From assembly GCA_012845835.1 (NCBI GenBank), contig JABAKD010000014.1:3397710-3461709 (forward strand): a DNA stretch of 64,000 nucleotides, in the 5' to 3' direction. The notes under the pieces were generated by a model. The model ran no database searches, was not told the origin of the DNA, and saw only the letters and a list, made by a program, of their open reading frames with translations. Of this stretch, positions 55,133-64,000 are shown one piece after another. Source of the DNA: Undaria pinnatifida. Lineage: Eukaryota; Sar; Phaeophyceae; Laminariales; Alariaceae. Made by a program: the position numbers and the translations under genes. Each line of letters starts with the position of its first letter. Position 1 is the first letter of the stretch.

Positions 55133-55205
55133 TTGTCTAAGTAGCTCAGTGGGTAGTGCTATATAACTAACACACAAAGCGGTCCCTGGACACTCCTACG
55201 CCGGG
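55133..55205 (+). repeat. Second tRNA-like segment
   Basis: TAAGTAGCTCAGTGGGTAG then TGCTATATAACTAACA parallels TGCAATATAACCAGCA of the sequence 250 bp upstream. It has a good A-box but no B-box, so it is probably a decayed copy. Confidence 0.3.
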
Positions 55206-55386
55206 AGCCGTGGCCACCCCTACTGACTGCGACCGCTGTCGCGAAGAAGACAGCTATTCATACAACACCCACTCCCTCTGCGATCGCGCTTCCGGGGAGC
55301 CCGCTGCTCGAGACCGTCAGCCGCATCGCGGCACCCACTGCCAACGCTCCGGAGGATGCCCCGACGGGCTCACTATCCCGAACCTA
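55206..55386 (+). CDS. Possible Ala/Thr/Pro-rich terminal exon
   Basis: A frame ending at TAA (55384-55386) reads LLTATAVAKKTAIHTTPTPS, then LPGSPLLETVSRIAAPTANA, then PEDAPTGSLSRT. Codon composition is gene-like, but no acceptor or partner exon is established. Another frame gives a Cys-containing alternative (DCDRCREEDSYSYN). Confidence 0.2.
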
Positions 55387-57180
55387 ATTCTCCCAATAAT
55401 AGTGCAGCTCTGAACCACATCGCGCTGGTATGGGCGTGTCTGCCTACAGAGCCACCTGGCGCCGTATTTGGTCCTTACTTACTTACACAACACTTGCGTA
55501 GAGGCAGCGTTCGCTGACGAACTAACGCGACTCGTGTCGAGACAGAATGCACAAACCGTTCGGTAGGATTGGGGACGACGACCAGAGGGAAGCACAAGAG
55601 ACAAAACACACTACACTGTTGATACAGACCAGCTACCACGACATAAAATTGGAGTGCAGCCTGTTCCAACATACCTGGTACATACTTCGTATGCTGTTTT
55701 CCAAGAGGATTATTACAACAGCGCCGCCTATTCAGCAGTATATATATACCCATTGTCTGGTTTTAGTTAGCGCCGGCTAATATACTCAGGTGGCACTTCG
55801 CAGCGAACAGACAAAAGAGGGGGGGCGGGATCTAATTTGAAAATGCTCCGAAGCTGGACTGCCCGGAGAGGATCCGTCGCCAAGCCCTGCGGTTGCCATC
55901 TTCTTGCCTTCAGGTCTGAAGTACATAAGGTAAGGGATGCTCGCTTAGCTACGACCGCAGTAATAGCCCCGATAATCCCACTGCTCACCGCTCCATCACT
56001 CCGCTGTGTTACATCTATTAGCTCCAGATGACAGTCTAGGGTGCTGCTACTGTATACCAGCCTTCCGTTTGTACCTTCAACCTAAATTTCAGACCCTACG
56101 ACTTGCGTTAACAACTACCGGTAGCTTAGTCTATACCGCAGTCGCCAACTTTTATACTGTTATGTTGTATCCTGCATTATGACCTCGAGATCCTACCATT
56201 ATTCCTGCATCGCACACGTTTCATATTCTTCTGTTGAGACGACACACACATTAAATACAAATTGTGGTTGGACGCTCCGCCATTATTGGGGCGGGGCGGC
56301 CAGTTCTAATCCCTAACCTGTACACGCTTCCCCTTCAGATGTCAGGATGCAGTTGTTAATCCCGGGGGAGTCGCAAGTTACAAAGGGGGAACACAGACCT
56401 AGCGTTTCCGTGAGCTATTATAGCGTACAAACGCTCTTACAACTCAACATTTTTTACTAATAAATTAGCCGCCACGCAAGCAACCGGGCAAGCAACACCG
56501 ACCACAGCCCAAACGAGTTAATGGTTTAGTCTACCATTAATACATTCGTAGTAAAAGGGTAAGTAAGGGTGTTGCAGGCCAGAGGAAGAAAAACGCACCT
56601 TCCTGGTGAGGGTTGGGATCTTCTTTCCGTTGGAGGATCTACTGCGCGTAACATACTTACTTGTAGTTCCTGACCGTTTCAATTTTCAACAACGGCAAAA
56701 CTCAAAATTCAAAATTATTTGGACTTTTTTCGTTGTTCTTTATCTCCCCCGTGCAAGAAAAATCACGTTTTTTCTGGGAAACCCCCCGCTGGCTTCTCTT
56801 TACCCCGTGGAACATGATGATGAGACGAGAGAGTCACGTCGTAATTTTTGTCCTAATGCATCAAGCATCCGGGTCCAAGTGCTAGAGCCCTCCACTGCTA
56901 CACAAGACAGGTCAGACATGTTGCCGCGAGGTTCGCCCGTCCCAAAACAAATGAACTGCAGGTGGCTGTATAGCCGAAGGGCTCCGACTGATCGAGCACT
57001 CCGTTCAAGAAAATGTGTATCTTGCATACGATCGTCGAGAACACGTACCCAAGGGCGGAAAACATTCAAATGCGATCTCTTTGTGTGGCCCGTGAACCGG
57101 TCCCATGTATCTGGTATTAAATAGGAAGAACGATGCATCTTTCGTTGACCCGACTGTTTAGCGGGCTCGCCAAGTGTGGG
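55387..57180. other. No gene seen
   Basis: Contains decayed repeat pieces: GTCGCAAGTTACAAAGGGGG at 56370 (related to 15975), and ACCGGGCAAGCAACACCGACC at 56483 (related to CCCGGGCAAGTATCACCGACC at 17424). Frames on both strands at 56606-57138 lack support. Confidence 0.35.
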
Positions 57181-57189
57181 GGATGCATA

Positions 57190-58060
57190 GCGCGGACATT
57201 ATTAGACTTTCTCATGGCAGTCCCCACGATGGCATGCCATGGCACTGCTGCCATGAGCTTACATGCAGCATCGTCGTGACCCTGCCATGGACTCTCATGG
57301 CAACGCCATGGCAGTGCCACGGCGATGCCATGGGATCGCCGGCATGGCACTGCCATGAAGTCTCGTGGCAATGCCATGGCAGTGTCATGGCGGTGCCATG
57401 GGGATCGTGACATTTTTTCATGGGAGCCCATAACTTTTCATTGCCGTTCATGGGCTTCACGAATTTCCATTGATTGAATTTCAAAGCAATGTCATCGCGC
57501 AGTATCATGGGATTTCATGCAATTAATTGCCATGATGGGCTTTTATGGTACCGACTGCCACGGCATGCCCCGAACACATGCACGGCCTTGCCCGGGAAAT
57601 TCCCACGTCAGCGCCGTGGGAGGTTCCATAGAACTACCATACATAGCAGCGCAGAGAAGGGTCCCATGGCATTGCCACGGGGCTGCTGTCGCGGTGCAAT
57701 ATGCACTCATAACCCTAACCGTAACCCGTCCCATATAACTGCCCAATAGCAGTGCCGTGGGAGATCACATGGCACCGCCATGGAACTACTGTCACGGTGC
57801 TACATGTACTCTTAGCCCGAACTCTAGCCGTACCCCTACCCCTATCCCTTAAACCATGGCAGTTCATCCTTGTGGCGTCCCATGGCGTTGCGATAGCGCG
57901 TGCCGTGGTACGTACCATGGCACTACCACGGCACTCTCACGGGTATTCATCGCAGCGTCATGGGCCTTCATCGCAGCGCCATGGCAGGCGGCAGTACCAT
58001 GGCCGTGCCATGGCCGTGCGCGGGCAGTGCCATGGCCGCGCCATGGAAAGGCTAACTCTT
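57190..58060. repeat. CCATGGCA/TGCCATGG palindromic repeat cluster
   Basis: Two dense clusters (57200-57405 and 57605-58045) of ATGGCACTGCCATG-type self-complementary units with 15-25 bp spacing, plus CTCATAACCCTAACCGTAACC and CTAGCCGTACCCCTACCCCT linkers. No unit frame is maintained. Composition-driven frames only. Confidence 0.75.
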
Positions 58061-58401
58061 ATCTATCGTTGGGGATTTCAACTCTCTCGTGTGGCTGGTT
58101 TTGCGTGGTGTTTTTGGGATCACCTTTTACGTGCTACGGCGCTGCCGGTATCGGCCATATACTCAATGCAACTGCAGCTTTCCTTCAAACCTGCTGCTAG
58201 ATGCGAGCTGTTTGTCATGAGAAAAGCAGCTAGCACTCCCTAGAATCAGCAATGTGTGCCCATTTTCTCTATTCAACCCTTTGGGTTCAACCCCAATGCA
58301 CCCCACCACAACATACCTATCAACATTATCTCCAATTCACCTTGCCCCAACATAAACTTGTCGGAACTTGATATATGTATAGGATCGAGTCTGCAACGAC
58401 G

Positions 58402-61400
58402 ATGGCCACCACCAGCCGTGAGGGAGGAAGCGGTGGCGGTGCGACTACGTCATCCTTGACAACTGCTGACTCCGCCACAACCGACCGCATCGCCCTGGAG
58501 ATTACGAGCGCCAAACTCAGCGCAAGTCGACGCCGAGCTTGACGTCAAGCGTTTTTTCCGTTGTTTGTTTTCTGACAATGTGCAGCGCTGCCTTGATAGA
58601 CAGCCTGGGCTGACCAACAGCTTGATGCTTGCCCTTACATCTTTGGTGGATATGCAGTGCACGATTAATTCGGTGTAGAGAACAAACACACGTGTCCCCT
58701 CCTTCCTAGGTTTAAGATTGTATGTCTTTTGCCGCCAGAATAATGCCACTATAACCGCAGAGTAGCGCTTCATAGGAGGCCGAGAAACATTCCATTATCT
58801 ACTGTGTGACTTCACGTTTCCTCATTAATGATGTGCGGTCGACTATGAAACAAGTCGAAACCCAATATATTCGAATGGAGTGTGATAATATAGATGGAAG
58901 AGCGCACCCTGACAGCCCTGTCTGTGGGGCTGTGAGTTGGCTGATTAGAACTCACCGACTACTAGCAGTTCTTTGTTGACTAGGCGTTACAGGTGATAAG
59001 TAGTTGCGTTTGGTAATTTGCGGAGTTTTTCATCCGTGCATCAGACTCGCACGTTTGCAGCTGGATGTGTGACGCATATGAGTAAAAACTACCAAGTAAA
59101 TCCGTTGGTTGGCTCTTGCTCCGCCACCCAACAACTACCTTACAGTCAAGTTTGGCCAACCCACAGCCCTAAGTCGGTTAGTTGGCTACTACTACGTCAG
59201 CCCTCAAGTCCGACTAGCTCACAGCCCTACCTTCTTTGCTTTCGACCAGCCTCCTTCGTCTGTTGAGGTTCACCTACGCGGACACCCTGTTACAATAAAT
59301 CAGGTTGCCATCCAGAACGCGTTGAAGAGGCGATGCAGCTGCGACAAGCTCCCAGCGCAAGGCAAGTCCCACACTTGTATCCATCTCATTTGTTGGTGTA
59401 TGCCACAGTAAACCACTCCGGGACTGCATCCATGGTTTCGGGGGGACGTCCTTAGAATTGGTGTGGGATCCTGCTTGCGGTATGTGGTGTGAGTACAGGT
59501 TTAACGTTATTATCCACACACCCTATATTGTAAGACTTCTTCCTGGCGTACAGTTGTCGTTGTCGGTTACGAATGTTTAACCTTTGACGAAGGAGCTTCA
59601 ACATGGTGCCTTGGGATGTTTCAAACCCTTTAGAATTTCACCCACGTTTAGGGGACAGGACAACATACTTGGGGTCTTACGTATATAGAACGAAGAGGAA
59701 GACTCATGCCCCTTTTGTTTGGTTTTGATCGAGCTGGTAGCGCACGCGCCTTTCCCCCCCCCCCTTCGATCACTCGTCGTCCGTTCGTCATCAGCCTCGC
59801 TGCTGATCACAATAAACCAATCAATTGGCTTAGGATTGTCGAGATCAACATCATCATCACCATACCGTCTTCTTTATGAATCTGCGCAAGATCACGTAAC
59901 AGCGGCTGAGTGTTTGCCTCAACAGTAACCTGGGTTGTATTTTGACACCGGCAATCTGTCAGTGGACACAAGCACACAAATCAGCATTGAGCTGGTATAC
60001 GCGCCTTATCTCTAATACACCACTCCCACACAACCCTTCCTCGCCCTTTGCTGCGTCTACCCATTTGAAGGCGTACATGTCTACCTTTACGCGGTTAGTT
60101 ATCATGTCTAATTTTACATAGTAGTTTATATGCATGCCTTTACACATATTGCACCACATTCATTCAGCGGAGCAAGCACCTTAACATGACGCAGGTCACG
60201 CAAAGACCAGAAAGCACACCAATGCCAACGAAAACGGTGGCGGCGATGGAAGAATGTCGGCGGGGGGGCGGCAGAATTGCGGGCTATCTGAAGGAGGAGG
60301 AGAGGGAGGCTTGCTCGGACACGAAGGGGGGTCGGCGAAGGAGATTGCCCTGCTCAAGGCTTCCGCGGAGAGTTTACGTGCTGGGCTTCGAGAGAAGGAG
60401 GACTTCATCACCGAACTGGTAAGCGATTAGTTAGCAACATACTGGCAATACTCAAGGTTGCATTATCACTGAACTAGTGAGCGATCACTGGAGAGTATTC
60501 GTGCTGGGCATAGAGAAAAGGAGGGCACATCACTTGACGACTGAGTTATTAGTTGGCAACGCGAAGGTTGCGTCGCTTAACTGAGAAATGAGGCAAACCT
60601 TCTTGCGTACACGGAGCGATCCAACTACGGAATGAGTTCGAACAACGGTTTTACCCATTCGTTTTATGCCTAGGCCATGGGATAGTTCATCGAATTGCAA
60701 TTTCATTTTTTTCCTCTGAAAGTTAGGTTAGTGCTCGGGTTTGATTGGTAACTCTTCAAATGAGGAGCATAATAAAATTCAGGTGCTACCACTATCGTAG
60801 CACGAGTCAGATGATACGCTGTTCGAAGGTTAACCCCCCAATGTGGTGCACATCCACTCTAAGCTACGCACGGCTTCCCGTTGGACAACACGGGCAGTTA
60901 ATATCCCCGAGGAAGTCGTACTATTGTCAGAGTTGTTCGTGACGAAGAAGAGCGAAAAGTCACAGACCGATTATTGGTGTTTTTCACTTTAACCGTACCA
61001 AAAGAGGAAATAAAATGAAGTGCCAAACGTGGGACGCTCAACCCGAAGTATGTATTATGCGATCTCCTAATGCACTGAATGCCTGCGCATTTGCTTGCTT
61101 TTCTGTGTGTTTGCAGGAGAGGGAAAAGGAAGGCCTGGTGGAGCAGGTTGACAGACTCGGATCCACGACACAAGACAACGTGAAGCTTACGCAGAAGATC
61201 GCCTCGCTGGAGGGCCAGGTATCGGCAAATGAAACACCGGTGCTTACTGTACTTATGGGTGCAAGTTTGTCCACAATTTGCACTAATTAATGAACACAAG
61301 TTTTTCCATCTCGGGCAGAGTTGTGGGGACAACCTGTGAGCTCATTTTTAAGAAAACGAAGGCCCTTGTGTTTCAGTCTGAAGTGATACCCGGTCCCCCG

Positions 61401-61640
61401 GTGAGAAATAGTGTGAATAGTGTCATACCGCTTCCCTCGAATGAGGACTAACGACCTCTAACTGAAGCATGAAAATTACCCACTCACCGACAACGCTTGC
61501 CGTGCTGTAGCTGGAAAGACTTCAGACAAAACTGGAGCAGGCTGAGGCCGAGCAGGCCTTGACCATGACACTGGTGGACGCGCTCAAGTCGGCACAGAAC
61601 GACGTCGTCCGGGCGCACGGACAGGTCACTCAAAGGCAAG
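58402..61640 (+). CDS. Coiled-coil protein, 5' part (four exons)
   Basis: The candidate first exon is 58402-58525 (ATG in ACGATGG; MATTSREGGSGGGATTSSLT ... ALEITSAKLSA). Its phase-1 end fits exon 60195-60418, which enters with two bases. Then 61117-61218 (phase 0) and 61511-61640 (or ending at 61624). The exons from 60195 give a Gly-rich stretch then an unbroken heptad region: KEIALLKASAESLRAGLREK, EDFITEL, EREKEGLVEQVDRLGSTTQD, VKLTQKIASLEGQ, LERLQTKLEQAEAEQALTMT. Heptads continue smoothly across three splice junctions, strong support for the chain. The first exon is joined only by phase and is less certain. The 3' end is not found. Function unknown; a structural or scaffold role is inferred from the coiled coil. 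Confidence 0.65.
60440..60590 (+). pseudogene. Decayed tandem copy of coiled-coil exon end and donor
   Basis: GAGAGTATTCGTGCTGGGCA to GAAAAGGAGGGC at 60492 copies the real exon at 60369. ACTGAGTTATTAGTTGGCAA with GGTTGCGTC copies the intron start. ATCACTGAACTAGTGAGCGA at 60466 is a further copy of ATCACCGAACTGGTAAGCGA. The reading frame is lost. Confidence 0.75.
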
Positions 61641-61649
61641 GTGTAGTAT

Positions 61650-61920
61650 TCAGTCGAGTCGTCCCATGGTGGGAGTTGCATTTTTTGGGCCAAACGTTTC
61701 TGACCGGTCGAACTCAAGTGCGAACCTATGATAGCACGACGATTTGACGAGTACAACGGTTGTTTATAGAACCAGCGCATAGACACATTTGGTCGGGTTG
61801 CGCGAACGAACGTCTTCGTAACGTCATGTTTCGCCGGAGATACTGAGCTGCTCCTCATGCTAGGACCTCAGCAGTTTCTTTGAATCTTCTGCTGCACCCC
61901 TAGCGTAGGATGACTCAGTC
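61650..61920. repeat. Dispersed 260-bp repeat, copy 3
   Basis: Same family as 26195 and 27015: GTCCCATGGTGGGAGTTGCA, TGGTCGGGTTGCGCGAACGA, TGAGCTGCTCCTCATGCTAG, TTCTGCTGCACCCCTAGCGT. It directly follows the last exon found of the coiled-coil gene, probably within an intron. Confidence 0.75.
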
Positions 61921-62520
61921 GACGTATATATTTCTCGGGGGCGATGGGGCTGACAGTAAACGCGTGCTACGGTAGGGGTAGACCCTTGGTCCTAGATGCC
62001 TCCTCGCTTAAGGAACTCCATACCTCACCCCACAACCGACTTTAAAAACAAAGCTAAGCCCGATTGGAGACTGATTCTACGAAATCCCCCCCCCCCCAAA
62101 CAGCGATTTCTCTTTAACGAAGGTTTCACGACAGCTCGGCACGAGGAAGAATGGTGTAAAAACGTAATCTTCATATATTTTTTTTGTTTGCAAAGGAGTA
62201 TCGAGCGAGGATCGTCGGGGTGGCAAGGGTCACCGTATTTCAGGAGATACGGCCGGGAGCTGGTTTCAAAAACAGGCGATTTCGTTAAAGAAAAGTTGGG
62301 GGGGCTACCGTAGTTTGACACATGAACCACCCCACGGAGTAGGTACTGAACGAATCTTTTCGAAAAATTAGCATTGGAACGAAATATTGTGGGTTTTCTC
62401 CGCTTGAGAAGCCCCGCCAGTGGAAATATCTGTGCTCAATAGTCCAACTCGTTCCGTAGCATGGCTCGGTAGATGCGGCAGGGTCCAGGAAGGGCGAGGC
62501 CTCAACATCTCCGTACTTTT
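61921..62520. other. No gene confirmed
   Basis: A frame ending at 62313 reads GSPYFRRYGRELVSKTGDFV then KEKLGGLP after a possible acceptor (TTTGCAAAG, 62191). It lacks a domain and a partner exon. Confidence 0.3.
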
Positions 62521-62524
62521 CAAG

Positions 62525-63560
62525 AAGGTAGATGGAAGCTTCCATGGAAGTGGCAGAGGCTGCCATGAAAGTGATGGAAGCTTTCACGGAAGAAGTGGAA
62601 ACTTCTATGGAAGCCGCGGAAGCTTCCACGGAAGTAGTAGAAGATAACCATTTAAGTAGTAGAAGTTAACCATTGGAGTAGTGGAATCTTCGATGAAAGT
62701 GATGGAATCTTTCATGGAATCACATGCAGAGCATTTTAAGCTTCTATGGAAGTGATGAATGGTTCTATGGAAGCGTTGGAAGTATCCATGGAAGGAGAGG
62801 ATGCTTCCATCGAAGGGATGAAAGCTTCCGTGAAAGCAGTGGAAACTTCCACGGCAGTAGTGAAATATCGCATAGAAGTAGTGGAAGCTTCCATGGAAGT
62901 AGATGAAGCTTCGGTGAAAACTTCCGCGGAAGCAATTGAAGCGATGGAAACTTCCATAGAAGTAAGTTGTGGAATCTTTCATAGAAGTGATGGAAGCTAC
63001 CATGGAAGCAGTGGAAGAGCTTCCATGGAAGTAGTCTAAGCTTCCATCAAAGTATTGAACTCTCCGCATTCCACCGAAGTGGTCGAAGCTTGCATGCAGT
63101 GAAACTTTTCATGAAAGTGGTGGAAGCTTCCGTGAAAGCAGTGGAAGCTTCCATAGAATCAGTTGAATATTCCATGGAAGCCGTGGAAGGGTCCATGGAT
63201 GTAGAAGATGTTCCATGAAAGTAGTGGAAGCTTCGATGGGAGTGGTGGAAGCTTCCATGAAAGTAGCGGAAGCTTCCATGAAAGTAGCGGAAGCTTCCAT
63301 GGTAGTAGTGGAAGTTTCCAGGGAAGCAGTGGAAGCTCCGGCGGAGGTGGTACAAGCTGCCATGGAAGAAGTGAAAGCTTCCATGGAAGTGGTGGAAGCT
63401 CCCATAGAAAGAGTGGTAGAACCTCCCATGGGACTAGTGATGGAGGCTTCCATGGAGTATGGTGATGAAAGCCTCCTTGGACGTGGTAGTGAAAGCTTCC
63501 ATGGAAGTAGTGGTGGAAGCTTATATGGAAGCAATAGTGGAAGCTTCCACGAGCTTGCAC
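62525..63560. repeat. 21-bp palindrome-rich minisatellite
   Basis: About 45-50 units near GTAGTGGAAGCTTCCATGGAA, built from two palindromes (GGAAGCTTCC and TTCCATGGAA). Because 21 is a multiple of 3, frames stay open: heptads like EASMKVA or SGSFHGS on the plus strand, SFHYFHG on the minus. Frames break repeatedly, so coding is unlikely. Confidence 0.92.
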
Positions 63561-64000
63561 GAAATTTTACGAGTTTCTATGTAATTCGTCGAGCTTCCAC
63601 TCAACCACGAAATGGTGTACGTATGAGGCCGGTTGGGCGTAGCGCGTAAATTCTTGCACAAATATATAGAGAGTGTATTTCAGGAGTACGTTCCAGTATG
63701 TTTCAGTGAGATCTTCTGTGTTTTCATTAGTTTGATTATGCTTTGAAGGCGACGTTGGCTTACACCGCACAAAATGAAGAACCTAAACGTAACGGTACAA
63801 CTTGCGCCAGCAGCGAACACTACACTTGCATAGACGTTGATAAAGCATATGTTCACGTTGGGACCAAGTGTTGATTTCATTTTGCATCACTAACCTGAAC
63901 CCTAGAGAATGCATCGTTCGACAAATACAAGATGCCCCCCCCCGCTATCTTGTTGCTTGCGCATTTAAATTTGCGGCGAAGATGCAACGAGCTGGAGCAT
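63561..64000. other. No gene seen
   Basis: Unique-looking sequence to the window end; a short C run at 63935-63942. Confidence 0.4.

Overview
This is a window of nuclear DNA from a multicellular-type eukaryote. The best guess is a brown alga (Phaeophyceae, Ectocarpus-like), or at least a stramenopile. The basis is genes cut into many short exons by GT-AG introns of about 0.3-2.8 kb, mixed GC content, very frequent poly-C/poly-G tracts and trinucleotide runs, Gly/Ala/Asn-rich protein segments, and abundant decayed retroelements. The taxon is an inference; no marker gene fixes it. Most long open frames here are repeats, not genes. Genes were recognised by chaining exons whose splice sites and reading phases agree.

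Genes. (1) 692-1427 (+): three phase-0 exons of an unrecognised acidic protein with a LIR/AIM-like motif (DEWTMV). (2) 9839-18765 (+): seven phase-compatible exons ending in an ATG11/FIP200-type C-terminal domain, a selective-autophagy scaffold. (3) 42891-43037 (-): a first exon with the start of an ADF-H (coactosin/drebrin-like) domain, next to a LINE. (4) 46385-49800 (+): a patatin-like phospholipase with Ser (GASAG) and Asp (DGG) motifs, and a tandem copy of the Asp exon. (5) 51486-53095 (+): a basic repeat-containing, probably nuclear protein. (6) 58402-61640 (+): a long coiled-coil protein. Weaker single-exon candidates lie at 95-303 (-), 24843-24998 (+) and 55206-55386 (+).

Mobile DNA. 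A LINE family with RT motifs and an (AAC)n tail is present at 3362-4972, 5195-5850 and 40733-42470. A second LINE (C-terminal coding remnants at 13653-13995 and 22916-23345) and a SINE-like family share a 3' end that runs into poly-C. Copies sit in introns of the ATG11, patatin and basic-protein genes, often just upstream of the acceptor. Four non-autonomous hAT-type elements are present, two with perfect 8-bp target duplications. Other elements are inverted-repeat MITEs, a foldback element, and a 4.1-kb LTR retroelement (34473-38580) with Gag but no visible Pol.

Repeats. A 30-bp satellite of about 2.9 kb (19720-22650) has higher-order units of about 450 bp. There are arrays of exon-like units (28.2-30.5 kb), a 21-bp palindromic minisatellite (62.5-63.6 kb), and a (GTT)n/(GTCGTT)n tract of about 500 bp inside an ATG11 intron. 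A recurring theme is local tandem copying of short segments spanning an exon 3' end and its splice donor. It is seen in the ATG11, patatin, basic-protein and coiled-coil genes.
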